From the NCBI GenBank assembly GCA_965225715.1, contig CBDDBK010000005.1, forward strand, positions 1 through 64,000: 64,000 bases of DNA, given 5' to 3'. Below are positions 18,009-28,751 of the stretch, piece by piece (positions within the stretch are counted from its first letter, which is position 1; each line of letters starts with the position of its first letter). The notes beneath the pieces were generated by a model. The model saw only the letters and a program-made list of their open reading frames with translations, was not told where the DNA came from and did no database searches. This stretch comes from CBDDBK01 sp965225715 (GTDB taxonomy: Bacteria; Bacteroidota; Bacteroidia; Cytophagales; Flammeovirgaceae). A program made the translations under genes and the position numbers.

Positions 18009-18063
18009 CAGATAAATACGTTTATATTTAATTAATTGTAAATAGAAAAATAAAAAAATAAAA

Positions 18064-18506
18064 AATGGATATATAAGCCGGATTCTGTACTTTTTCGAAT
18101 TTGAAAAAGCCTTCATCATTTCTCTAAAATAACTGTCACCAACTATTTTCATCGAACTACCCGCTCCGTTTTTTTTTTAACTTTTTATAAAGCCAAGTAA
18201 AAAATAAAAATTAAGTCCTATTTTATGTCCTAAGACAAACGGAGTTTATTTGTTCTTTCAAGCTACAAGGTTTACCCTGCCTTTGCAATTTCTTACAAAG
18301 CGGTAGGCTCTTACTCTACCTTTTCACCCTTACTTTTTTAAAAAATAAAAAAGCGGTTTAGCTTTCTGTGGCACTTTCTATCTTATTTAAAATTACTTTC
18401 AAATAAAATCTTCCTGTTAGGAAGTGTAACGACTTAATTGTTGCCCGGACTTTCCTCTTCAAGCGATAAAAAATTTAACAACTTCAAGCGATGAAGCTAT
18501 CCATCT
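18064..18506 (-). ncRNA. rnpB: RNase P RNA
   Basis: Minus strand. The 5' conserved core GAGGAAAGTCCGGGC is at 18457-18443; the 3' core ACAGAATCCGGCTTAT is at 18087-18072. In between are GTAAGAGCCTACCG (about 18313-18300), GGCAGGGTAAACC and CGGAGCGGGTAGTTCGATG, all standard bacterial RNase P landmarks. The ends are set by a perfect P1 pairing, AUGGAUA (18504-18498) with UAUCCAU (18072-18066), followed by a T-rich tract. Length about 440 nt, slightly long, with AT-rich extra helices. It processes pre-tRNA 5' ends. Confidence 0.95.
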
Positions 18507-18570
18507 TTTAATTAGTTTCAAAAATAAAATAAATCAATTGATTTATTCTGTTTTTTTAACTTTTAAATGA

Positions 18571-18948
18571 ATCTTAGGTTATGCAAGCGATTTAAAAAAG
18601 AACAGTAACTTGCTCTTTCCACACGAGGGTGAGAGTCCCTTATTGCCTTATCGCGGCAACAACATTGCTTTACCTTCCGAAGAAGATTACATAGAACTTG
18701 ATAATACGGTTGGAACTGATTATGTTTGCCTCATCTTTTCTTTAGAATCTTTAGATATTAAAAATTTACTTGCCAAAATGCGAAGTCAGACCGGTGACTT
18801 TCAAGAAAAATTAACCAGAATACTTAACTCAAAAATCGTTCCTTCTAAAAACGTTAATCTCGATAAAAACAAAATAACTTTTAAGGCTCATAGAAGTGGA
18901 AACACTAATTTGATTCCTATAGTTATTGAGATGGGGCATGTGGACTAA
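18571..18948 (+). pseudogene. C-terminal remnant of a DUF4384-type (caspase-like family) protein
   Basis: An open frame after a TGA at 18568 reads GYASDLKKNSNLLFPHEGES and goes on to a proper-looking end (PIVIEMGHVD) with no plausible start codon at its head. The block LFPHEGESPLL...GNNIALPSEEDYIELDN...GTDYVCLIF is typical of the DUF4384 domain that ends many Bacteroidota caspase-family (metacaspase-like) proteins. The catalytic N-terminal part is missing. I read it as the tail of a deleted gene next to rnpB. A TTG at 18610 could start a short product, but this is unlikely. Confidence 0.6.
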
Positions 18949-19157
18949 TGTTATCCTAAAATGTTTCGACTGAAATGGCATAGAATTAAATTTCTCAGTA
19001 GTAGATGCCTTTATACTCGCGTCACTTAAAAATAAATTAAGAAATTTTAATTCGCTGATTTTAAAAATGTGACCATTTTGCAAAAATAAAATAAAATAGC
19101 TATAACACTATATTTTTAATAAAAAGGATATAAATAGTTTATAATGAGTACAATGAA

Positions 19158-19823
19158 TTACTTTCTCCAAATATAAGGAAAAAAGACAATTGAAATGGTC
19201 AAGGCAATAGCAATTAAGGCTATAAGGATACCAAGTTCGTCATAAAGCAGATGAAAAGGTAAATTATCAATCACATGACTGCTCATTTTTAAACCCATCA
19301 AAAGTACAGGTAATAACAAAGGAAAGCCAAGAATCACTGTTAAAGTAGCTGGGTTAGTTGTTTGAGCAGCAATACTAGCTACTAAAGTTAAAATACTTGA
19401 AAAAGCTAAACTACTTAAAAATAGAATAATACTAAAAAGCCCCCAACTACCAACATAATTGCCCATAATCAATGAATAAAGACATAAGGCCATCAGAAAG
19501 ACAAGGAGCAAAAATAAAGTATTGAGTACTATTTTGCTTAAAATTAATACGCTTGGATTTAGCAAAGAATAATAAAAAAGATGTTTTCTTTCATATTCTT
19601 CTCGAAAAGTTTTGTCAACAATAGTTGTAGAAGAAAAAACTAATATGAGCCAAAAAAAGATATTCCAAGTGATAACCTGAATATTTTGACTATATAAATT
19701 AAAACTAAAATAGCAGATAAAAATAACTATACCTAAGTAAAGTAAAATCTCATTAATAATACGTTGGGTCCGCCATTCTATTCTAATATCTTTCTCTACT
19801 AAAGCTAATAATTGTTTAAACAT
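19158..19823 (-). CDS. ccmB: Heme exporter protein B (cytochrome c maturation)
   Basis: About 221 residues from the ATG at 19823 (MFKQLLALVEKDIRIEWRTQ). The first ~20 residues match the CcmB start, a cytoplasmic segment before the first membrane helix, followed by six predicted membrane segments; the loop FREEYERKHLFYYSLLNPS and the QTTNPATLTVILGFPLLLPVLL block are CcmB features. It is the membrane part of the CcmAB ABC transporter that works in System I cytochrome c maturation. ccmA and ccmC are not adjacent in this window. An upstream ATG at 19877 would add a second hydrophobic stretch and is less likely. Confidence 0.85.
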   Translation of the reverse strand: MFKQLLALVEKDIRIEWRTQRIINEILLYLGIVIFICYFSFNLYSQNIQVITWNIFFWLILVFSSTTIVDKTFREEYERKHLFYYSLLNPSVLILSKIVLNTLFLLLVFLMALCLYSLIMGNYVGSWGLFSIILFLSSLAFSSILTLVASIAAQTTNPATLTVILGFPLLLPVLLMGLKMSSHVIDNLPFHLLYDELGILIALIAIALTISIVFFPYIWRK

Positions 19824-20013
19824 AAAAGTAGAAAAACTTAATAATTTAATGAAGAATAATACGGTTTTAAATATCAATTAGTTTAGTAAATATATCAAAA
19901 AATAAAAATCTTTCAAACTTGTATTAGATTTAATGAATTGATTTTTAAATTTTTGATAAAAACTTAAAAATTAGGTTTACTCTCTAAATCATATAGAACC
20001 TTTATTTTTAACT

Positions 20014-21148
20014 ATGAAAAATATATTTTTAATTCTATTTTTAACTTGTTTTTCGGTTTTCTTAAGTCTTGGAGAAGTAATTCTTACTTCAGTAAATAAA
20101 TACAATTGATACAGAAGATACGAAAAAGAGTGAATTATCTTTTTCAGGTTATATCGATCTTTAGTATAATTATTCTTTCAAGCAGCCTAATGATGCCTTT
20201 ATATCTGGACGGGTATTTGATATTAGAAATAATCAATTTAGTTTGGGATTAGTTCAAACTTTATTCAAGTATAAAACCAAAAATTCAGCAGCTGTCATAG
20301 ATTTAGTTTTTGGTCCCAACGCTGAATTAGGTAATTTTGGAAATATGGGTTCAGCTATATCGATTAAACAGGCTTTTTTTTCATATGAACTTGCTGATTT
20401 TTTAAATCTCACCGTAGGACAGTATAATACTCATATCGGTTATGAATTGATAGAAGCACCTTTAAATGCTAATTATAGTTTATCATATCTCTTTGGTAAT
20501 GGTCCTTTTTATCATACAGGTTTAAAATTAGATTTTATGCTCAGTGACAAAGTCAGTTTTATGGTTGGTATTGTTAATGGTTGGGATCAACTTTTTGATT
20601 TTAATGATAAAAAATCTTTGACAGCTCAATTAAGTCTTTTCTTATCAGATGGTTGGGATCTATATTTGAATTGGATAGGTGGTGACGAATATAATGGACC
20701 ATCAGGTTTTGGAGACTTTTCAGGATCATATACCCATTTATTCGACATAACAACTACTTATGAAATTAGTGATAATTTTATGTTGGGTTTAAATAGTGCT
20801 TTTGGTTTTTATACCACAGGAAGTCGCTTGCTCATTATCGGGAATCCTCATTCCCAAAATGCGAATTGGGGTGGAGCAGCTTTATATCTTAACTATTCTT
20901 TCAATAGCCATATAGCGCTAACTCTAAGGGCTGAACATTTTGAAGATATGGGTAATATTCGTTATTTTAATAATTTAGGCATTGTTAATGCGCTTACTTT
21001 AACTGGAAATGTTCACTTAGGAACAGGTAATTTTCACATTTATCCTGAATTGCGATGGAATGGTTCAAATAACTCATTTTTTACTAATGAAAATACTACT
21101 TCAAGAAATCAATTGACACTTGGCGCATCTTTTATTTACAGTCTCTAA
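20014..21148 (+). pseudogene. Broken outer-membrane porin (beta-barrel) gene
   Basis: An ATG at 20014 opens a signal-peptide-like stretch (MKNIFLILFLTCFSVF) that stops at TGA soon after 20100. Shifting frame there recovers DTKKSELSFSGYIDL, which hits an in-frame TAG at 20162-20164 before YNYSFKQPNDAF. From there to 21148 the frame is open and reads as a barrel: alternating strands, GQYNTHIGYELIEAPLNANY, KLDFMLSDKVSFMVGIVNGW, ending with an aromatic-rich strand. This is the Bacteroidota porin type whose N-terminus usually has GYIDxYY. So there are two lesions: one frameshift and one amber codon. Unless it is recoded, no full product is made. Confidence 0.75.
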
Positions 21149-21180
21149 TCTTTATAATTAAATACTTTTGTAGTTATCTT

Positions 21181-21257
21181 GGAAAAAGGATTTTTAAATA
21201 TTTAAATTATTGACAATGAGGAAATATTATCTCCCTTTTTTAATACAAAGGCTATAG
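21181..21257 (+). repeat. Intergenic repeat, subfamily C
   Basis: GGAAAAAGGATTTTTAAATA at the left, ATATTATCTCCC in the middle and AATACAAAGGCTATAG at the right. It lies between the porin pseudogene and 16S. The rest of the 339-bp gap (to about 21487) must hold the rRNA promoter, but I could not place its boxes with confidence. Confidence 0.65.
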
Positions 21258-21487
21258 TTTTTGTATTGAATTAGATATTTTTCAAAAAAAGATTATCTAA
21301 AGTTTGGAGTTTTCCTAAAGTTGTTTTAGCTTTGCACTTTCCTTTTTCTCTATATAGAGTTAAAGGGTATAGTTCATTGACAAGTGGGTAAAGTTTATTT
21401 TAGAGTAAGATCGAAAAGTCAATTTTAAGTGTATGTATTCAATAGGATAATTCGGGATTTTCGGGTTGTATTTCATTAAAGAAATAA

Positions 21488-23043
<1,556 letters not shown>

Positions 23044-23242
23044 TAGACTCTAAACAACTTGTTAAATGCTGTAGGTCTTATTGGCATACACAACCCACTT
23101 CTCTTTGATACTATATGTTTAATCAGAAATTCTTAATCTTGGAAAAAACCTATTATTTTCAATTTGTATGAGATAAAAATCTTAATCTCTAAGAGATTTT
23201 ACAACATAGAATTTAATAAACCGATATATCTTAAAACAAGAT

Positions 23243-23971
23243 TTAAAAAATATGATGTAATCCTTCCACACCTATATAGCCATTACAAATAAAACCTTCT
23301 CCATATTTTCTATTGATAGCAATTCCAAATTTGGCAAAACGCCCTTTTAAATGTTCGAGAAAGTGAGGCTGAGAAATAAATGTTTCTTCTTCTTCATTTT
23401 GATCATTAGGATTATAAAATTGGGTTTTATAAGCAAATATGGCTTTTAATTTTTCTTGCCAGACTTCAGAAATATCAACTATAATTTGGGGATTTTTGTA
23501 ATAAAACTGTAAAAAATGAAGAACTTTTTCAGGACGATGAGCAATCTGTTCTTCATAATTTAAAACAGTCTTTATTTTTGCTAAACCACTCAAAAAAGAA
23601 GCAGTTTCTACAAGCTGAGAAGCTCGTTTATGATCGGGGTGTCTATCTTCTAAGGCATTTGTAAGAATAATTCGAGGACTATATTTTCGGATACGTTTAA
23701 TAACTTCCATTTGATGCGCTTCATCATTTTGAAAAAAACCATCCCTAAAACCTAAATTCTCACGCACTCTTAATCCAAGTATTTTAGAAGCCAATTCAGA
23801 TTCATCTGCTCTAGTTTTTATTGTTCCACGGGAACCTAATTCACCTCTCGTTAAATCTACTATTCCAACTTTATCGCCTTGTTTAGTATGTTTTAAAATT
23901 GTTCCTCCACAAGATAATTCGGCATCATCAGGGTGAGCAACTATGGCTAAAATATCAAGTTTAATTCCCAT
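23243..23971 (-). CDS. bshB1: Bacillithiol biosynthesis deacetylase BshB1
   Basis: 242 residues, LmbE/PIG-L fold zinc deacetylase that removes the acetyl group from GlcNAc-malate in bacillithiol synthesis. The zinc motif AHPDDAE sits at residues 12-18, the second metal/catalytic block is LTNALEDRHPDHKRAS, and RGELGSRGT is typical of BshB1. The long C-terminal insertion (EVWQEKLKAIFAYKTQFYN) also matches. Bacillithiol is the main low-molecular-weight thiol in many Bacteroidota. bshA and bshC are not in this window. Confidence 0.9.
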   Translation of the reverse strand: MGIKLDILAIVAHPDDAELSCGGTILKHTKQGDKVGIVDLTRGELGSRGTIKTRADESELASKILGLRVRENLGFRDGFFQNDEAHQMEVIKRIRKYSPRIILTNALEDRHPDHKRASQLVETASFLSGLAKIKTVLNYEEQIAHRPEKVLHFLQFYYKNPQIIVDISEVWQEKLKAIFAYKTQFYNPNDQNEEEETFISQPHFLEHLKGRFAKFGIAINRKYGEGFICNGYIGVEGLHHIF

Positions 23972-24235
23972 TTTTAAATTATAATATTATAAAAAATATC
24001 CTATTTTAACTTTTATTTTATTTTTAAAATAATAAGTTTAAATTTACAAAAAAATAATTTAATATGACCAGAATTATAAATTACAAAGAATAGACTAAAT
24101 AAAATAAAAGTTATGCTTTCCCTATTTAAGAAATTATAAAAATTTATTTATTTAGAATTAAATACTTATAGTTTGTTGTAAGAAAATCCTTATAATAATA
24201 ATTGCTTGTTTTTAATACACAATGATTTTTAATAC

Positions 24236-26164
24236 ATGAGTACTATTAAATCTTTTTACCAAGAATTAGAAATACTCCAGCAACAGCCTGCAGATTTTTC
24301 TACTTTTTTTACAAGACTGTGGGATAAACAACTTGTCCTTTCTCCTAAAGATCTAAAAGAAATTAGTAATAAAATACATGCTATAGCTATAGCTACGGAG
24401 TATCAACTTAGGTTTCCTAAAAACTTAATTTTATCTCTCATTAATATGGGTATGACTGATTTTATGCAAGAAAACTATAATGATGCCATTATTTATCATA
24501 TGGAGGCCATAAAATTGGCAGAAAAAGATAATTCTTTACAAGATGAAAAAGGATTGGGTTATTTTAACTTAGGAGTTTGTTATCGTAGCTTAGGAGAAAC
24601 AGATTTGGCTTTAAAATATTTGAATGAAAGTCTACTTTTTTTTGATAATTCAGAAGCTTATCCCAGGTATGTATCTTTTTGTTATTACCAGATAGGTGAA
24701 TTATATATGACCCAGAAACATTATCAAGAAGCAAAGCCTTGTTATAAAAAAGCATATAAAATAGCTTTTAAAAATGGTATTTTGAGTAGTAAAATTAGAG
24801 CAACTATAGGCATTGGTAACTTATATCTGAAAATAGGAAATTATCCTGAAGCACTATATTATTTGGATCAATGTCTTGATATTCTTTATAATGAGCAAAT
24901 GGAGTATCCCTCTTTGGGACGTGTACTGCATGATAAAGGAGAATATTATTTTTTGATTAATCAATATACTGAATCACTGATTTTTTTTGAAAAAGCGCTC
25001 AAAGTACGCCTAACTCATAAACTTTATGACGCTGCTAATACAAGTACAATATCAATTGCTAATGTATACATCAAAATAAAATCTTTTGATAAAGCCCTCG
25101 ATATTTTACTAAAAATGCTTTCTAAAGATGTGAACTATAAAACACAAGCTAAACACCACCTTATCCATAAATATATTAGCCAAATATATACTGAAAAAAA
25201 AGATTATAATAGTGCCCTTATTCATTATCAAGCTTTTCATAAATTAACGGAAAAAACACATAATGAACATGCTCAAAAGAAATTAAAACATTTAGAAATC
25301 ATTCATCAAGTTAATATAACTAAAAAAGAAAATGATGCTATAAAACTTAAAAATCAAATTTTAGAAACTACTCAAAAAGAAATTTTATGGCAAAAAAATA
25401 TTATAGAAAGGAAAAATAATAATATTACTCAGAGTATTAATTATGCTTCTAAAATTCAAAAATCCCTTTTACCAACTCAAGCTGAGTGGTTAAATTTAAT
25501 GCCTGAAAGTTTTATTCTATATCTACCACGCGATATTGTGAGTGGAGATTTTTATTGGGTTTATCGTAAAAATGAACATATTATACTTGTTACTGCTGAT
25601 TGTACTGGACATGGTGTTCCTGGCGCCCTTCTTACTGTTTTAGGTATATCATTACTTAATCATATTATAGAAGCACAAGAATTCCTAAATCCAGCTCAGA
25701 TATTAAATCAGATGAATATCGAAATGTTTCAAACTTTAAATGAAAAAACTGGTGATATTACAGATACTATAGATATAACAATATGTGGAATAGACACAAA
25801 AAAACAAGTTTTATATTTTTCAGGTGCCAGAAATCCACTTATATATTTTCAAAAAGGAGAATTATTTGAAATAAAAGGGGATAGATATTCAGTGGGTCAA
25901 AACGATACTCAAGAATATACTTCCCATGTTATTCCCTTTAGAAAAAACATGTTTTTTTATACCTTTTCAGATGGCTATAAAGATCAATTTGGAGGGAAAC
26001 TAAAAAGAAAATTTTTATCTAATAATTTTAAAAAATTACTAATGGCATCTTATCAAAAACCTGTTTATGAACAAAAAAATTATTTTTACAAGGCTTTAAA
26101 AACTTGGCAAGGTGATTTAGACCAAATAGATGATATTTTGCTAGTAGGTTTTTCAGGGTTCTAA
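24236..26164 (+). CDS. TPR-repeat SpoIIE/PP2C-type serine phosphatase
   Basis: 642 residues. Residues ~25-345 hold about eight tetratricopeptide repeats (for example LGYFNLGVCYRSLGETDLAL and SLIFFEKALKVR). A coiled coil follows (~345-395). The catalytic PP2C_SIG domain covers ~396-642, with the start motif SINYASKIQKSLLP, metal sites in VSGDFYW and ADCTGHGVPGALLT, and the C-terminal DDILLVGF. No signal peptide or membrane segment is seen. In Cytophagales such proteins are numerous and probably act in partner-switching signalling. A second SpoIIE-type phosphatase is at 58139-59287. No anti-sigma or STAS gene is adjacent. Confidence 0.9.
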   Translation: MSTIKSFYQELEILQQQPADFSTFFTRLWDKQLVLSPKDLKEISNKIHAIAIATEYQLRFPKNLILSLINMGMTDFMQENYNDAIIYHMEAIKLAEKDNSLQDEKGLGYFNLGVCYRSLGETDLALKYLNESLLFFDNSEAYPRYVSFCYYQIGELYMTQKHYQEAKPCYKKAYKIAFKNGILSSKIRATIGIGNLYLKIGNYPEALYYLDQCLDILYNEQMEYPSLGRVLHDKGEYYFLINQYTESLIFFEKALKVRLTHKLYDAANTSTISIANVYIKIKSFDKALDILLKMLSKDVNYKTQAKHHLIHKYISQIYTEKKDYNSALIHYQAFHKLTEKTHNEHAQKKLKHLEIIHQVNITKKENDAIKLKNQILETTQKEILWQKNIIERKNNNITQSINYASKIQKSLLPTQAEWLNLMPESFILYLPRDIVSGDFYWVYRKNEHIILVTADCTGHGVPGALLTVLGISLLNHIIEAQEFLNPAQILNQMNIEMFQTLNEKTGDITDTIDITICGIDTKKQVLYFSGARNPLIYFQKGELFEIKGDRYSVGQNDTQEYTSHVIPFRKNMFFYTFSDGYKDQFGGKLKRKFLSNNFKKLLMASYQKPVYEQKNYFYKALKTWQGDLDQIDDILLVGFSGF

Positions 26165-26653
26165 ATTTTAGAATAAATCATACTTTGATTATGGTATTGT
26201 CATTAAAAAAGTCAAATAAAACATAAACTCTAATTGAGAAAACAAGGAAAATATAAACTATCTTGCAAGATATAACAATTGGTGTTTCCAATAATATGAC
26301 GGCAAATTTTATACAATAACCCTTTATTTAATAGACTTGCCCGGATTTGATAATGAATATATTAAAAAGTTTATATTTGTAAGTATTTGTTAATAAGTAT
26401 ATTATAAAAAATAACATTATTGGCAAAATTTAAAAGGTTTTCAAATTATGTGTCAATATTTTTTACATATACGTTTTAAAAAGGTTTAGTTTCTTTTTAT
26501 TAATTTGAAAATTAAATCTTTATAAGATATTTATTTATTATCATTCATTATTTATTATTCCTCATTAAACTAACAAATCCCAAAGAATAAAATTATATAA
26601 TATATTGATAATCAAGTTAAATTAAGACTATTATTTTCAAAAAAAATAAAGAT
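26165..26653. other. Gene-free AT-rich gap
   Basis: 489 bp between the TPR-PP2C gene and the radical SAM gene. Very AT-rich; I see no RNA signature, no full repeat copy and no convincing small ORF. The 3' half presumably holds the radical SAM promoter. Confidence 0.5.
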
Positions 26654-27670
26654 ATGTATATTAGATTAAGAATATTATTAAAGAGGCTTTTTAGGGGTCT
26701 ACCTTTTTTCTGGAAGATTATAGAAACGTTACAAGGGTTGGTGTATATATACGACTACTTTTATTATTATAAGATTTGGGGACATGAAAATAGATTTAGT
26801 ATTAAAGAGTTTAATATTGAATTTGCAAGTAACTGTAATTTAAGGTGTAAATTTTGCTCTTTGGACCATCTAAAACCAAAACAATTAATAACTCAAGAAA
26901 TACTTATTGCTCTTCTTGATAACTTTATAAAAGATAAACGATTTCTAAATATAAGCGTTATTAATTTACACAATGGAGGCGAGACCTTAATGCATCCAAA
27001 GCGAATAGAAATGTTAAAGGTTATTAAGGAATACAAAAACTTGGCTAATAGTTTGAAAATTAAATTTCCTAAAATATATTTATTAACAAATGGAATGTTA
27101 TTAAGAAAAGAATTAGCAAGACAAATTATAGAACTTGATGTTATTGATACCCTAACTTTAAGTATGGACGGCGGCACACCTGAAGCTTTTGAAGAAATGA
27201 GAACAAATGCCAGATGGTCTATATTTTATAAAAACCTTAAGACCTTCTGTTATTTGAATAACCAAAATGAACATAAAATAGAAACATCTGCTATATGTTG
27301 TATACCAAATACTAGACGTTTTACAACTAAATGGATGCACAGCGAATTTAGGGATGCCCTTAATATACTGGATAGGTATGAAATTAGAAGACTACATAAT
27401 TGGGCTGGAGAGATTAAAAATGTTAGTAAAGCAAGAAATAAACCTCATAAAATAGGATGTACTCTGCTGATGAAACAGATGGTCTTATTACCAAATGGAG
27501 ATATAACAGTTTGTTGTACAGACCTAAACTCTAAAGGTTTTATAGGCAATATTTTATCAGATGATATTATTAGTATATATAAATCTAAAAATAGAATGAA
27601 TTATTTGAATCTCCTTTTAATAGGACAAAAATCTAAATTAGATCTTTGTAAAGATTGTGAGACATTTTAA
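26654..27670 (+). CDS. Radical SAM/SPASM domain protein
   Basis: 338 residues. The iron-sulfur motif CNLRCKFC (C-x3-C-x2-C) begins at about residue 60, and INLHNGGETLMHP carries the GGE motif that binds SAM. The C-terminal SPASM-type cysteines are in GCTLLMKQM, DITVCCTD and LCKDCETF, giving auxiliary cluster ligands. The first ~55 residues are basic and aromatic and may touch the membrane. Such proteins modify peptides, proteins or cell-wall and sugar intermediates. No precursor peptide is recognisable next to it, so the substrate is unknown. It sits alone between wide gaps. Confidence 0.85.
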   Translation: MYIRLRILLKRLFRGLPFFWKIIETLQGLVYIYDYFYYYKIWGHENRFSIKEFNIEFASNCNLRCKFCSLDHLKPKQLITQEILIALLDNFIKDKRFLNISVINLHNGGETLMHPKRIEMLKVIKEYKNLANSLKIKFPKIYLLTNGMLLRKELARQIIELDVIDTLTLSMDGGTPEAFEEMRTNARWSIFYKNLKTFCYLNNQNEHKIETSAICCIPNTRRFTTKWMHSEFRDALNILDRYEIRRLHNWAGEIKNVSKARNKPHKIGCTLLMKQMVLLPNGDITVCCTDLNSKGFIGNILSDDIISIYKSKNRMNYLNLLLIGQKSKLDLCKDCETF

Positions 27671-27683
27671 AGTATAGCAAATA

Positions 27684-27941
27684 CTACGCTCCAGAAAATC
27701 TATATGTTTTTCCAACATCTTTATAAAATATGACAGGCACCCTATTTTTGTATTGTTTTTTCAGTTTTGTATCTGACTTTTGAGCAACTGTTTTTTTAAA
27801 ACTATAGTAAAAAAAGAGTAAAACCAAGTATAAGAAAAAAATTAAGTTTATAAAATAAAAAATTATAATTTGCCAACTGTTTGGCTTTGATAGTTGCAAA
27901 ACTAAAAAGTCTTTATAAGTTGTAAAATTTTTTTTAATCAA
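27684..27941 (-). CDS. Possible small single-span membrane protein, doubtful
   Basis: An 85-codon frame with one strong hydrophobic stretch (about residues 24-48) and a basic C-terminal tail (VAQKSDTKLKKQYKNRVPV). It has only a TTG start at 27941 and no internal ATG. It faces the radical SAM gene, 13 bp away, tail to tail. I do not recognise the family. It may be a gene fragment or chance. Confidence 0.25.
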   Translation of the reverse strand: MIKKNFTTYKDFLVLQLSKPNSWQIIIFYFINLIFFLYLVLLFFYYSFKKTVAQKSDTKLKKQYKNRVPVIFYKDVGKTYRFSGA

Positions 27942-28017
27942 AAAATGCCCATATTTTGAACATAAATGCCCACTTATTGAGAATTTAAAATTTATTTAGA
28001 CGAAACATAAAAATCAA

Positions 28018-28425
28018 ATGGACACTATGACTTCAACAAAAATTTTAAATAAAATCAGAAAGTTACGATTGGATAAAGGGTTCTCTCAGGAGAATATGGC
28101 GGATGAACTTCAAACAAGCCGAACTTCTTATGCACGTTTGGAAAATGGGGAAACAGAGCTAACTTGGCGTGCTATTGATGATATTGCAAAAATATTAACT
28201 AATTAGCCCCTTGAGTTGATTTCTGAGGAAGAAACAATTATTTTTACAGATAATAAGAGCCGTGATAGTAATGCTCCATTTGGTACAATTCATAATCAAT
28301 TTCCCGATAAGTTTTTTGAAATTTATGAAAGGCTTATTCGTGAAAATGCTATTTTAAAAGAGCAAAATACCAATCTTCAATTAAAAATTGAGAAATTAGA
28401 AAAAGATTTAGGCGAAAAAAAGTAG
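28018..28425 (+). pseudogene. XRE-family HTH regulator interrupted by an in-frame amber codon
   Basis: Codons 1-62 encode a Cro/C1-type helix-turn-helix (KIRKLRLDKGFSQENMADEL, then RTSYARLENGETELTW). A TAG at 28204-28206 ends the frame, but the same frame then stays open to 28425 and reads PLELISEEE... followed by a coiled coil (RLIRENAILKEQNTNL...LEKDLGEKK). Full-length Bacteroidota relatives have just this order: HTH, linker, coiled coil. So the amber codon most likely truncates the native protein. The 62-residue HTH could still bind DNA but would lack its coiled coil. Confidence 0.7.
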
Positions 28426-28462
28426 TGCTAAAATGATAATTTAACTTTGTCTTTTATAAAGT

Positions 28463-28557
28463 ATATACTCCGGTTACTTGAAAAAGGGAGTTTTTCGGAT
28501 TCTAACCTATTGGTATTGAAACTTAATGTTTCGCAAAATAAAATAGCTTTGCTATAA
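28463..28557 (+). repeat. Intergenic repeat, subfamily A
   Basis: TATACTCCGGTTACTTGAAA at the left, AAATAGCTTTGCTATAA at the right. Over 90 bp it is nearly identical to the copies at 13201 and 46331. Its right end touches the left end of the putative MITE at 28557-28714. Confidence 0.9.
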
Positions 28558-28714
28558 CAATAGTTCGGTAAATTTTGCAACACTAAGGTGCACCTTCAAA
28601 ATTGTTTATATTTAAGTTGTTGATTTTCAAGGTACTAAACCTACGAGGTTTTAAAAACCTCGTGGGTTTTAGGCATTGATTTTCAATTTGTTATAAAATT
28701 TACCGAACCATTGT
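28557..28714. mobile_element. Putative MITE with GTTCGGTAAATTTT terminal inverted repeats
   Basis: A 158-bp element with 26-bp inverted ends that differ at 3 positions; both ends contain GTTCGGTAAATTTT. No ORF inside. The centre holds a 12-bp stem, CCTACGAGGTTT with AAACCTCGTGGG (about 28650-28676). A lone similar end, GGTTCAGTAAATTTTT, is at about 46173-46188. Non-autonomous element inferred from structure. Confidence 0.6.
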
Positions 28715-28751
28715 ATAAAACACTCAAATTTTTTATGATTATAAGCAGTTT

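Noticed and set aside
18009..18152. 48-residue N-terminal extension of the NTF2-like protein
   Set aside because: These bases are the 3' part of RNase P RNA and its tail.
26165..26653. RiPP precursor peptide upstream of the radical SAM gene
   Set aside because: Only very short frames (for example 13 codons near 26448) without leader or core features.
28216..28425. Separate small coiled-coil gene after the XRE gene
   Set aside because: It has only a TTG start, is in the same frame as the HTH, and matches the expected C-terminal part of the regulator; treated as one interrupted gene.
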